From Mesostigma viride (lineage: Eukaryota; Streptophyta; Mesostigmatophyceae; Mesostigmatales; Mesostigmataceae), in contig RPFO01000389.1 of the NCBI GenBank assembly GCA_009746045.1, positions 1,810,773-1,874,772 on the forward strand: 64,000 bases of DNA. Reading direction: 5' to 3'. The notes beneath the pieces are model-generated. The model had not been told where the DNA came from. It saw nothing but the letters and a program-made list of their open reading frames with translations, and did no database searches. Of this stretch, positions 39,878 through 50,617 are shown in pieces; position 1 is the stretch's first letter; each line of letters begins with the position of its first letter. The position numbers and the translations under genes were made by a program.

Positions 39878-41840
39878 ATGGCGAGCGGCTCAGGCGAGCC
39901 GGAGTGCAGTCCATCATCCGCAGGGCCAGCTGTCGGCGGCTCGGGTGATGCGGCCCCCGCAGGTCTGGACCTGCAAGCTTTCTTGTGCCGCATGTCACCG
40001 AGGACGAGGGAAAAGCAACTACGACAGGCAGGGCTAACCACGGCATCAGAAGCGGGGCTGGTAAACTCCGACAAACCAGCTGACAAGGGCGAAAAAGTAA
40101 GCCGTGCGCCGCGAGATGAAATTACGTTCAGGGATATGCGCACCAAGCGGAAGATTCTGGACGCCTTTCACGAGAGCGGATTGTCGCAGCGCCAATTCTG
40201 CAAAACTAGCGACCCCCCCATCCCGATTTCAACCTTCAGCCGCATGCTCACAGAGGAGGCGGCCATCAAGGCTGCAGCAGACAACCCCAAGCTAGCGGGG
40301 AAGAAGTGCCCAAGTCGTGTCAGAAACCCGACTACGGCCAAGTTTCCCTTGGTGGAGAAAGAGGTGGCCACTGAGATTCGCGAGTATCGGAGCAAGGGGT
40401 ACATGGTCAACCGCGCGCTTGTGCGCGTAAGTTTATTTCCATCATAATTGTCGGTATTTTTCCTGCTGCATTTTGTACATGTCGCACTAGTTTGCTGAGT
40501 TTCGATTGTTTCATGAGTATGCATGCAGCCCGGCCCCGTGAGTATTTGACGTGGAAGAGCCGAAAGTATGTAATGGTCTTCTTCGTTGCATGCAGCCAAA
40601 TGATGCAGCGTAACCACCCAGCAACGGGTGATCATGAATTATGTAAGGGTTGGAAACTAGCAGTCTTGCTCATTTCTTGGCGATATCCCAGCTGCCCCCC
40701 CTTTATTTGAAAGATATTGCTCATGATGCAGGGCAGTGTCACGAGATAATCAGTTGGGCTTAAGCAGCTACCTGCACCAAAGAAACCTTTTTTGCTGCCT
40801 AAAATGTTCTTCTTGTCCTGTTTTAATATTTGTTTGTGCAATGCATGTTGTGCAGAACATGATGTTCAAGTCCATGCGCAAGCTTCACCCTGAGAACGCG
40901 AAAATTTTCGTGTGCAGCGACGGCTTCTTGACCAAGTTTCGGCTCAGGCACGGCTTCACAACCCGCCTTCGCACCAATGTGAAGTCCCAGGCACGCTCAG
41001 CTGAGGAGAAGATGGCGACCATGCAAGGGTTCGTCGAGAGGGTGCAAGGCTACCTCGTGTCCATGCCTCACAAGGGCAGCGCGGACCATCCGGTCAACGA
41101 ATTCGACGAGTTGTGGGGCAACTTCCCATCGTGGCTCAGATGGTGCTTCGATGAAACTCCCGCAACTTTCAACAACCCTGCGAGAGAGACGTGGGACGAG
41201 AAGGGGAAAAAGGAGGTGTGGGTGGCAGGCCAGGCGGGTTCAGCATCGGACAAACGCTGGTGCACATTCATCATCCCCTACAGCGCAGGGAAGGGCCCAC
41301 ACTCACCCGTCATGCAGCCACGCCCCGCAGTGATCTTCGGCGGCGCAGGGAACGTCATGGCTTCAGAGAAGGACAGCTACCATCCCGACGTGGACGTCTA
41401 TTTCCAGGCATGTCCGCCTTCATGTTATAATTATATGTGCATTATTATTTTATTCATTATTACGTACATTCAGACTGTGTACCACTCATCTGAAAATATT
41501 GTACGTATGCCAACCTCACCTCCAGCATTTTTTTCGTCTAGCAGTATGTAGGGTAATTTTATATTTTCACTATTACTACTACTCTTATATTTTAGCTAAT
41601 AAAGTAATATTTATTAGTTTACTCTAATACTGTACATAAATAAACTGATTCAAATAAATATATTGGTTACGTTTGATTATAGTGTCTTCCTTCCTTCCTT
41701 CCTTCCTTCCTTCCTTCCTTCCTTCCTTCCTTCCTTCCTTCCTTCCTTCCTTCCTTCCTTCCTTCCTTCCTTCCTTCCTTCCTTCCTTGCTTCCTTCCTT
41801 CCTTCCTTCCTTCCTTCCGTCTTTAGCATAGTCCTCAACA

Positions 41841-41873
<33 letters not shown>

Positions 41874-44800
41874 TGTATGTATGTATGTATGTATGTATGT
41901 ATGTATGTATGTATGTATGTATGTATGTATGTATGTATGTATGTATGTATGTATGTATGTATGTATGTATGTATGTATGTATGTTTGTTTGTTTGTTTGT
42001 TTAATTGCTCAATTAATTGTTTGTTTGGTTGACAGTGCGTAGTCACCACTTTGTCCACTGCACGCCACACTTAACTGCACTTGTCACTTCACAATTCCTA
42101 TTCATTGTGCTGGCGTTTCTTAGACATCTTGCCTGACTGGCTTGCCGCAGGTTAGCTTGCCAGCTAGCCGCATATATTTGATTTATCTCTATTAATGCAA
42201 TGTCATGTGCCCAACCTCTTAGTAGGGATTATTGGTGCTTTTCTAAGCTCAATTACATGCAATTGTGATTAATTGTAAGTAGTAGTAAACTAATGGAACA
42301 TGGTAGTGTTGGATTTATGACTTCTTTCATGTAATGCTTGTGCCTCATTTGCAGGCTCACGCTTGGAATGATACACCGACCATGTTGGACATCATCGAGT
42401 GCACCATCAAGCCCTACGTGGAAGCGGTGGGCAACAAGGGCACGCAGTTTCTTCTCTTCCTCGATAACCTTGCATCCCACGTCGACAAGGAAGTGCTCGC
42501 GGCTTTCTGGAAGTTGAACATCCGGGTCGTCCTGGGCCCACCTGGGCTCACGGACGCCTGGCAGCCCGGTGACCTGCATGTTCAGAATGAGGTCAAGAAG
42601 GCCACCTACCGCAAGCAGGATGCCTGGCTGCAGGAGGGAGACAACATGGCAGCGTGAGTTTACTTAAGTTAGACCGAGGTCATACGTTTTTTCCTTCCCC
42701 ATGTGGATGTCTTTGATTTTGCAGCATGCCCGCCGGCTGGCCTGCCTTTCAATTCCACATGTGTGTGCATTAATTTTGCTACGACTGATGAGGTAGAATG
42801 ACCACGCCTTTATTGTGTACTTGTCACAGTACTTACATCATTCTTTCGTTTGCCTTTGCCCCACGTATGGTGCTGCCATCCATGCATGCAATTGGGGGAC
42901 ATAGATGGACTGGTGCGGACGGGTTCAAGATGAGTGCGAGGACACGGCGGGTGTTGACGACACAATGGCTGGGGGAGGCCTGGAAAGAATATCAAGTCGA
43001 GCACCAGCAAGTGTTGTGGAGTTCTTTTTTGAAGACAGGCTGCCTCGTGACAGCCAATGGCCACGGGGACAGCGACATCAAGCCTCAGGGCATGCCGGGA
43101 TTCACCTTCAAACGCATGGATGCGAGCAAGATCGTGTATGACAAGAGGCTGGTAAGCACTTTCAAGTCACATTATTATGGGACACGATAGCGGTTCATTG
43201 ACAGTATAAAGCACGGAAGGGCGATTTGGTGACAATGCTATGTGCAGGTGTTGGTCTTTTGTGATCACCAACAACAGATGCTTTTATATTACTACGCCCA
43301 AGCAAGCTGACCCCATTCCGTAACATGAGTCTCTCTACTTGTATTTTGTTGTTGTCATAATAATGTAAAATATGAATGCAGATCAACAAGGCCTGCTTCG
43401 TGAACCTGGACGACGCACAGGCTGTGCCAGTGGCCGGGGACGGCCAAGATGCCCACGACGATTTCACGCACAAGCTGGGGCACAACATGGATAGCGATGA
43501 GTGGTTTTTGAGCTCCGAAGCGCCGCCCCCTGAGCCTGAGCCCGAGCCTGAGCCGGGTGCTGCGGGCCGCTCCAAGATGCGCAAGTCTTTCAAACGCAAT
43601 GTAAGTAATATCTGTCGAAGCCTGAGTTTTGACGAGTTCTTAGGGTCATGTGTAGTCACACAGTGGGCGCTGTCGCCATAATTTTTGCACGCATCATTGG
43701 GACAATGAGTGGCACGCAGTGCTGTGTACCAAGTCCAAGGTTAGGTCCACCTGTGTTGGGGGGGTCATATTATTACCCAAGTGCCGGCCCAGGTAATAAC
43801 TATAATAATTTTTAAAAACAATAAAAAGAATTACATAGCATGGTACTTCCTTATCAAATAATAATAAACTTCATTAGTAATCATCTAAGTTAATAATAGT
43901 TATTGTTCTTGCATGCTTGGCTGGCTATAAAGAAACTGACCATCAGGCTCATCTATGTACCTCTCAAGCAACCATATAAACTACATGCACATAGGTATCC
44001 GCAGCACCGTTGCAATTCTGGCCGAACCGTCGACCCTCATTTATTAATTGTTGGTTGGTTGCCTTCAACTTGCCCACACTTACAGGCTCCGGCCAAGCGT
44101 AAGGAACGCGCGACTGCCACGGGTGCCCCCCGCAAACACCCCAAGGGGAGTAAGCGGCCAGCCACGGGTGGCACGGCAGGATCGCGACGTGGCGGCAAGG
44201 GGAGGGCATCCAAAGCTCCCAAGGCCAGCGGCCCAGCCTCTGAGGAGGAAGAAGAGAAGGGGTCTGAGTCCGAGGCGTTGGAGTATGCGCAGGAGCTGCA
44301 GAGCCGGCGCAAGAAGAGCGTGGTTGCCAAGGCCAAACAGGTGCACGCTGCCCAGAAGCGCGGCGATCCGCTGCCGGAGATCTCCTCGGAGGAGGAAGAG
44401 GACTGGGTGCCAGGCAATTCCCCCCAAGGCAAGAAGAAGAAGAAGACGAAGCGCGATGAAGTTATGGAGGCAGTGATTGAGATGAGGCTGGCGGACGAGA
44501 GGCGCAAGAGGGATGAAGATGAGGCACGCGAAAAGAAAGCGTCGCGGAAGGGGGGATTGGCGAGGCGGGGTCAGTGAAGGCACCCAACAAGGCGGGGGCA
44601 AGCAAGAAGGCTGGAGCAGTGAAGGCAACCTGGGACAAGGCCGGATGTGAGGCAGCTGACGTGGTGGGAAGGGGGGGGCAGCCGACCAGGTGGGGGCAGC
44701 AGGGGTCGGCAACCCAGCCGCGGGAGCACCACCACCAACGGATCAGGCCACCCGCCCAGCCAAGAAAAAGTCCAAGCCTTCTCTCCCTCCTCTCGAGCTT

Positions 44801-45591
44801 CCGCCACAGCGCACAGTGGCCAAGCATGCCGAGGTGCTGACAACGGCGGACTGGGCCAAATACCAGGTTTTCACCTTGTATGGTGACGGCCTGACGTACT
44901 ACGGAAACCCTGACCCACAGGACCCGTATGCAAAGAAGTATGACAACCACTGGCGCATGGTGGTCAAGTAAGTATCGTTGCATGGGTTGGCTCCAAGATA
45001 TACTGGACCATTTATGTGACAAGAATGTACACTCTGTATGTAACTCTGCAAACCCATGCCATGTGTGACTAGGTAGCATGCAGTACATATGCATGTCTAC
45101 CGCACACATGCGACAGGTCACGTCGGCATGATCAAATGGGCCAACATATTAGTAGGCGTATGAGCACACACACATCACACATCACACATCACACATCACA
45201 CATCACACATCACACATCACACATCACACATCACGTGTACATCACACGTACATATGCACTGTCACACGCACACGCACCACAACACAGGGACGCACCCCCC
45301 CACACCCCCACACCCCCACACCCCCACCCCCACCGCAACCCCCACCCCCCACCACCACCATGTACCGCCGCCGCCGCCGCCACCACCACCACCACAACAA
45401 CCACCACCACCACCACCACCAACATTGTACTTCGCATTTGTAATGCATTATTATGGTGTGTGGTTGTGTGTCTTGGCACGTTTCTTATGTGCAGGTACCC
45501 TAAACAGCATGAGCAGAAGCGCACGGAAAGGGTGAAGCAAACGTTTGTGATCGCTGACTACGGAGTCGCATGGTGCCTTGTTGCGATGTAG
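39878..45591 (+). CDS. Element C gene 2: pogo/Tigger-type DDE transposase, seven exons
   Basis: Exons at 39878-40426, 40856-41407, 42355-42653, 42905-43151, 43382-43600, 44086-44967 and 45495-45591 join in phase up to exon 6. Exon 1 has an N-terminal helix-turn-helix (KRKILDAFHESGLSQRQFCK). Exon 2 has the CENP-B-type second domain (VCSDGFLTKFRLRHGF) and the first Asp (WCFDETPATF). Exon 3 has the second (FLLFLDNLASH) and third (PGLTDAWQPGDLHV), matching the DDE_1 fold. Exons 4-7 add a charged, NLS-rich tail with KRKERA, KGKKKKKTKR-like and acidic stretches, unusual for the family. Intron 2 is GC-AG (CAG|GCATGT). Exon 6 needs two -1 shifts, at G runs 44550-44555 and 44671-44678. Role: cut-and-paste transposition of element C. 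Otherwise apparently intact. Confidence 0.8.
41684..42001 (+). repeat. (TTCC)n and (ATGT)n microsatellites in intron 2 of the transposase gene
   Basis: About 33 TTCC units to 41818, then about 35 ATGT units from 41845 and five TTTG units. Open frames across them are artefacts. Confidence 0.97.
45170..45425 (+). repeat. (ACATCACA)n, (CCCCCA)n and (CCA/CCG)n runs in the last intron
   Basis: About eight 8-bp units to 45237, followed by C-rich CCCCCACA and then CCG/CCA triplets to 45423. The minus strand is G-rich. Confidence 0.95.
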
Positions 45592-45834
45592 ACTTTTCCC
45601 TGTGGGCCCAACTGCCCTTCATGTTTTTAATATCTGGCCATCATGTTGTAAACGGAGGTATTAGGGTTGCGTCATTAATAATCGCACCCGCCTGCCGTAT
45701 TTCTGGCACACCTTGAATAGGCTAGGTAGGGCTTGCCGTGACCTTTCCGGCACAGTTTATATAGCACTGAAACGAGTGCAGACAATATAGCTGAAACTAG
45801 CGCATTATAGGTGTTACACATCCATGCCACACAA

Positions 45835-46068
45835 CTCGGTGGGACATGTCCCACCAACCTGTGTTTTGTATGTGTATGAACATGTGTCCCACCTACCTGT
45901 AATTGAAAATTTGCCTGTCCCACCGACCTGAATTTTGAACATGTAACTGTCCCACCACACTGAATTTTGAAAGCTACCCTGTCCCACTTACCTGAATACC
46001 TGAAACATGGCTGTTCCACGTACCTGAACCTGGTGTCTCTCCTAGGTGAAAAGTGTTCCACTCGCGTC
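45835..46068 (+). repeat. Right subterminal repeats of element C
   Basis: About eight copies of GTCCCACCTACCTGAA-like 16-mers, the same family as at the left end. Confidence 0.8.
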
Positions 46069-46090
46069 CCACCTACGTGAGCTGCCCCTG

Positions 46091-46739
46091 TACAAGCGGC
46101 CTTAGCCGACTCCATCTGCCGTTGCCATTTCTCCGTATTGCATTGTCTGGACACGGTTTTTGTGTCGCAGGTCTTCCCCCGTAAAGGCACAAGCTGCCTG
46201 CGCGCGGAATTCTGTGCAGACACCTCGGTTTCCAACACGACGGCTTCCCGCACATATCGAGCTCTGGATGTACAACATCTTCCCCCAGCGCACTTGCTCC
46301 CGGATGGAGCTTCTGTGCGGTGCCGACATCCCGGAGCTGTCCTAAGCACCGCATGGAAACAGTATTTCAAGCCACGAAGAGAAGCCACGAATTTGATATT
46401 GACTTGATATTGTCGTCAGAAGACTTGATATGCTATTTTCTGTGAAGGCGTTGGATTTTTGTGCATGACATGTAATCCTGCATTTAATAATGAATTTTTT
46501 TATGAAATAGGAACTTGTCTTGCATGAGCCCTGCTGCAAATGCCATTCATTTTTTTTTCCCCCGGGTAAATGGGTGTTAGGGGTTAGGTTGACCAAAATG
46601 ATAAGTGAAATCAAAGTGAAATTCTGATAAGTGACATGCGTTACACTGCAATTCAGAACGACATAGCGACATGATTGTAGTATCGGTAGTGTACGCGAGA
46701 AGCATACGACGTCGTAACCTACGGGACCGAGTACCGGGA
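46091..46739. other. Sequence between element C and the CACTA right end
   Basis: A short plus-strand frame (46160-46345) ends in a protein-like PAHIELWMYNIFPQRTCSR segment, preceded by a CGCAG acceptor-like site. Nothing recognised; it could be a last exon of a cargo gene. Confidence 0.25.
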
Positions 46740-47076
46740 TTGTAAATTACCAACTCGTAGATTACTACTACCTCGCAAATTACTACCTCGTACCTTACTA
46801 CCTCGTAAATTACCACCTCGTAAATTACTTTCTCGTAAATTACTACCTCGTAAATTACTACCTCGTACATTACTACCTCGTACATTACTACCTCGTACAT
46901 TACTACCTCGTACGTTACTACCTCCTAAATTACTACCTCGTACGTTACTACCTCGTAAATTACTACCTCGTAATTTACGACGTCGGATCTTATCTCGGAT
47001 CTAATTCGTAACTTACGAGACAGATACGACATTGCATCTAAACTGTAAGAGTAGTCTGAGCGGTAGTTAAATTACC
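46740..47076. repeat. Right subterminal array of the CACTA-type end
   Basis: About fifteen tandem copies of a 15-16-base unit, TACCTCGTAAATTACTAC, then looser GACGTCGGATCTTATCTC motifs. Tandem subterminal motifs next to CACTA termini are typical of the superfamily. Confidence 0.8.
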
Positions 47077-47132
47077 ACCTCGTAATTTACGCCTCGGATG
47101 CTTTTTACCACCCTCGGACGAAAAGTATAGTG
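47077..47132 (-). mobile_element. Right terminal inverted repeat of a CACTA-type transposon
   Basis: Reverse complement begins CACTATACTTTTCGTCC and matches 6776-6831 over 56 of 56 bases. Outside it the LINE 3' region begins directly. Confidence 0.7.
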
Positions 47133-47219
47133 GAGAGAGAGTGGATGCGGTATTCAAACTGGGCTGGGACCAGTATAGGTCATCCAGCAACATCTGTACG
47201 TAGTTCGTGACATGTTTCC

Positions 47220-47651
47220 CTATACCTTTTTGGGAATGTCCTTGAGGCCAGGCCAGGTCAGAATGTGCAGCCCTGGCTGGCCAAGCCGCTGGGGGCCTGC
47301 CAGACCAAGGGCGGTGTCGACCTGGCTAGTGCGAGCAAGGTGTCCTACAAATGCTATCCTACGCTGTCTAATCTCGTCCGAAATACGAGGCATGCCCTGA
47401 TACAAAGACTCTGATGACGGGCGCTTGGAAAACCCTACGTTCAGGACCTGTCGGAGCATCCTGTAAACTGTGCCGTCTAGCCTAGCTGCCAGTGTGGGTG
47501 TGAGTGTCCACGCCTCGGCGCCATACGTGAGCACCGTGAGGACGAGGACCTTGAAGAGCATGCGCTTGCGGTGGTCGCCCAGGCCCTTGGAGCGCCAGTA
47601 GGTGTTGAGCGAACGAAGCCTAGCCAAGGCCAGGCCGATGCGGGTGTCCAC
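47220..47651 (-). pseudogene. LINE ORF2 C-terminal part
   Basis: The 143-residue frame has RKRMLFKVLVLTVLTYGAEA (the conserved L-x-YG-x-E-W region after reverse transcriptase) and RRIAFVGHLARTSQVDTALG. It is separated from the reverse transcriptase frame by one shift at about 47655. Confidence 0.75.
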
Positions 47652-47664
47652 ATCATCGGCGGTG

Positions 47665-48528
47665 TCAGGGAGCCAGCTCCCTTAGTAACAGCTTGAAGCG
47701 ATCGCGGAACGGGACCGTCGTCCCATCGAGCAGGCGCGGCAGCGGTGGTGTACTGGAGGCCCCAATCACCATCGCCTCAGTTCTGACACTAATCTCCAAC
47801 CCCACCGCCCTCGCCTCCTGGCCCAGACATGCTGCCAGTCCATGCAGCCAGGTCTGAATGTGCTCGGGGCGCGCGATGAGGGTGGTGTCATCCGCATAAA
47901 TCAGGTCGGCCAGGCGGTAACCAGGTCTAACCCCGCCATGCTCTTTCTCGTTAAGGATGTCCAAGCCTGGCTCGAACCCCTTAAGAGCAGCAAAGCGCGC
48001 ACGTGCTCGGCGCATGACGTGATCCACGACAATAATGAACAGGTATGGGGACAGGACACAACCTTGCCACACCCCGTGGTGAAGGGGGAATGGTGGGGTG
48101 GTGCCTTCCGCAGTCCGCACTACTGCCTGTGAGCCCTCATACAGTCGGCGAATGGCAGCAATAAACGCAGGTGGCACTCGATCCAGAGCTAGGATGGCCC
48201 AAAGAGCCTCCCAGAGGACCGTGTCAAAGGCCTTGATATAGTCAACAAAAATGAAGACCAGCGGCAAACTGTCAGGGGGAAGGCGACGCACCTCCTCCAT
48301 CAACCGGCGCGCGACAAACACAGCCATGACAGTGTTACGACCACGACGGAAACCCATCTGAGACTCACCCAGGTGTGGGTCCAGCGTGGCGCGGAGCCTG
48401 TGCAGCATCATGCGCATGAAGACCTTCAGCGCGGCGCTCTGGAGGCAGACACCCCTGTAGTTACCGGGGTCAGCAGCAGAGCCCTTCTTGTACAGCATCA
48501 GTGACGCGGATGGCCGTGACTCTGCCAC
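47665..48528 (-). pseudogene. LINE reverse transcriptase core
   Basis: The 287-residue frame carries PGNYRGVCLQSAALKVF, FIFVDYIKAFDTVLWEAL (first catalytic Asp), HHGVWQGCVLSPYLFIIVVD and LIYADDTTLIA (YADD catalytic pair), in the order of LINE reverse transcriptases. It primes on nicked target DNA. The upstream domain is in the adjacent frame. Confidence 0.88.
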
Positions 48529-48740
48529 TCAGCAGGCGGAGGCTCGTCAGAAAGCAGGACACGGTTGCAGAACGCCAGCAGAAGATCCCTAACCGCCGGA
48601 TCAGGGGTCTTCAGCAGCTCAGCAGAAAGGTGGTCGGCACCGACCGCCGCATCGTACCGCAGGCGAGCAAGGGCGCCGTCCAATTCCTTCAAAGTGAAGG
48701 GGTGGACGACGTCGTCAGTGGCAAGGCAGCCCTCCTGCAA
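48498..48740 (-). pseudogene. LINE reverse transcriptase N-terminal motif
   Basis: VVHPFTLKELDGALARLRYD then AAVGADHLSAELLK matches the first conserved block before the polymerase core (A-x-G-x-D-x-x-x-E). It overlaps the start of the core frame, from which it is offset by one shift. Confidence 0.7.
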
Positions 48741-48861
48741 GGCCGGGACTTGGTAGTCCGCGGCCGAGGAGGGGGGGGCTGGCGGCGGCGGGGGTCCGGC
48801 AACCCCGAGGCGGGCGGCCGTCTCGGGGTGAAGCGGCGGGGGGGGGCGCGAGCCCCACCGG

Positions 48862-49390
48862 TCAAGGAAACATTGTGGGCCAACCAGCGGTCAAGGCGCC
48901 GTGCCGTCCCCCGGCCGTGTGCTCCACCGGGCCCGTGCGCTGCCGCCGGCCGCCGAGCCGGTCGAGGTGGTACCACATGTCCTTGCCCTGGTTGCGAGCC
49001 TGGCAGGCCTTGGCATCCGCGATGCACTGTGCCGCCTCCGCGTCCTGAGCGTGCATGCTCGAAGGCCTCCACGAGGGCGGCCTTGAGCACTGATTTCTGC
49101 AGCGGGTCCCGGTTACGCTTGAGGCGGTGCCGGGCGGCCAAGACCTTGGGGTCCTGGCGGTAGAGCGGGCCGGGGCGGCGGCGAGGCATGGCCGGCAGGT
49201 GCCGGGCCGCCAGCAACGGGGCACGGGCCGCAAAGCCCGCAAAAATGGCGGCGTTGGGGGCACCCTTGTCCAGCTCGGCGACGTCCGCCCGGGCGCCCAG
49301 GGCCGACAGGTACTCCCGTCGGCACCGGTTACGCTCGTGTTCGGCGTCCGTCCAGTCCTCAGGATCTCCCCTGACCGGGCGTAGAGCAGA
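48862..49390 (-). pseudogene. LINE linker between endonuclease and reverse transcriptase
   Basis: An Arg/Ala-rich open segment (EHERNRCRREYLSALGARAD, HRLKRNRDPLQKSVLKAALV) lies between the endonuclease end and the polymerase. No motif; assigned by position. Confidence 0.4.
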
Positions 49391-49394
49391 CCAG

Positions 49395-50543
49395 CTAGTC
49401 AGGGCGGACCACTGGGGCGTGGCGCGCGGGGACGTGGAGCCGGAGCCGAATGGTCGCGCGCACCAATCGGTGGTCAGAGCACACCGTGGGCGTGTCAAAC
49501 ACTCGGGCGTCCAGAACCGAGGTGCATCTGGGCTGCCGTACCACCACGTAGTCCAAACAGGCCTGACGGCCGTTAGGGCCACGAAAAGTGACCAAGTCCT
49601 GTGAGGGACGTTGGAAGTGGCAGTAGTTGACAGCAACCATACCGCTATCCCGCAAAAAGGCAGAAAACAGGGGAGCCGGTTGTTAGCTTCCGTGTCAGCA
49701 GGCGCAAAGCGACTGCCAGCAGTGCATGCCCACGGGGAGCGTGGCATTGGCGTCGAGCAGCATAACCAAAAAGTGGCGGGCCGGAGTGACCCCCTCAAGG
49801 CTATGCAAAGACTCGAAGAACTCCTGGCGTTCCGACTCAGGTAGACCACTATGTATGGGGTGCATAGCCCACCCCCACCGTGACGTGGTGCTTAGACCGC
49901 CCCTCGACGGAGGTGAAATGTGCTATACCATAAGACGTGGTGTTAGAAACTTAAGCGTGCTGAGGCTAGCAACTGCCAACGGCGAACACAAGAGACCAAC
50001 ACCACCTTGGCCTGGCGTCCCACTTCCAGCGAAGTAGAAACGCCAACCGCCTGCAAGGCGGTTAGTGCTCACCGTGCCAAATGGCACCTGGCGACGGTGC
50101 TCCTGCACGCCTACTAGAATAGATACACGATGTGCAATGCAAAATGCGACGAGCTCCTCTACCCGGCAGCTATGGTCGTCATCTGCTAGCAATGTGCGTG
50201 TGTTGAAAGTGGCAAGGGCCAATGATGCCTGCTGGCCCACCAGGGGAGAACGGCGATGGATGATGGGGGTGGATGCGGCGGGGGGTGGAGGTGGGGGTGG
50301 AAAGGAGGGGGGAAGGGAAGCGGAGGAAATAGTGCTTTTCATCGCATTTATTTTGTCCTGCAAGCGTAGGATGCGAGCCTGCCGCTTGCTCGGGGTATTC
50401 GGGGTTTGGGCTGATTGCACAACGCCGAGGCGTAGGTAATCTAGCAAACGTTGGGTTTTACGAATCTGACAGGTGACAGATGAGGTTGTAGCCCGAAATA
50501 CCGGCACCACCATGGCTTTCACCCGACGGTGAGGTCGAGGCAT
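49395..50543 (-). pseudogene. LINE endonuclease domain (broken)
   Basis: The first half, 50543-49923, has LALATFNTRTLL (Asn), SILVGVQEHRRQ (Glu) and GQGGVGLL of an exonuclease/endonuclease/phosphatase fold. The end, 49655-49395, has CLDYVVVRQ and CSDHRLVRATI with the catalytic Asp-His. The middle is shifted out of frame. The domain nicks target DNA to start reverse transcription. Confidence 0.75.
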
Positions 50544-50617
50544 GGTAGTGGAACGAGACTGTTTAGAGGCTGTCCCCGAAGCCTGTTAGCCGCGAGCCGA
50601 CGAGTGGGTTTGTCTAC

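Larger units (their letters stand above)
28332..46090. mobile_element. Element C: pogo/Tigger-like DNA transposon, 17.8 kb including a nested gypsy
   Basis: The ends are 22-bp perfect inverted repeats starting CAGGGGCAGCTCACG (28332-28353 and 46069-46090), flanked on both sides by TA, the target duplication of Tc1/mariner/pogo elements. Within it is a spliced DDE transposase gene of CENP-B/pogo type. Removing the nested retrotransposon (29422-37884 plus one 5-bp duplication) leaves about 9.3 kb, very large for this superfamily. Short GTCCCACCTAC repeats lie just inside both ends and in the central divergent promoter. Confidence 0.8.

Noticed and set aside
48501-49163. 220-codon plus-strand frame
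   Set aside because: Arg/Gly/Pro-rich antisense shadow of the G+C-rich LINE linker and reverse transcriptase region.
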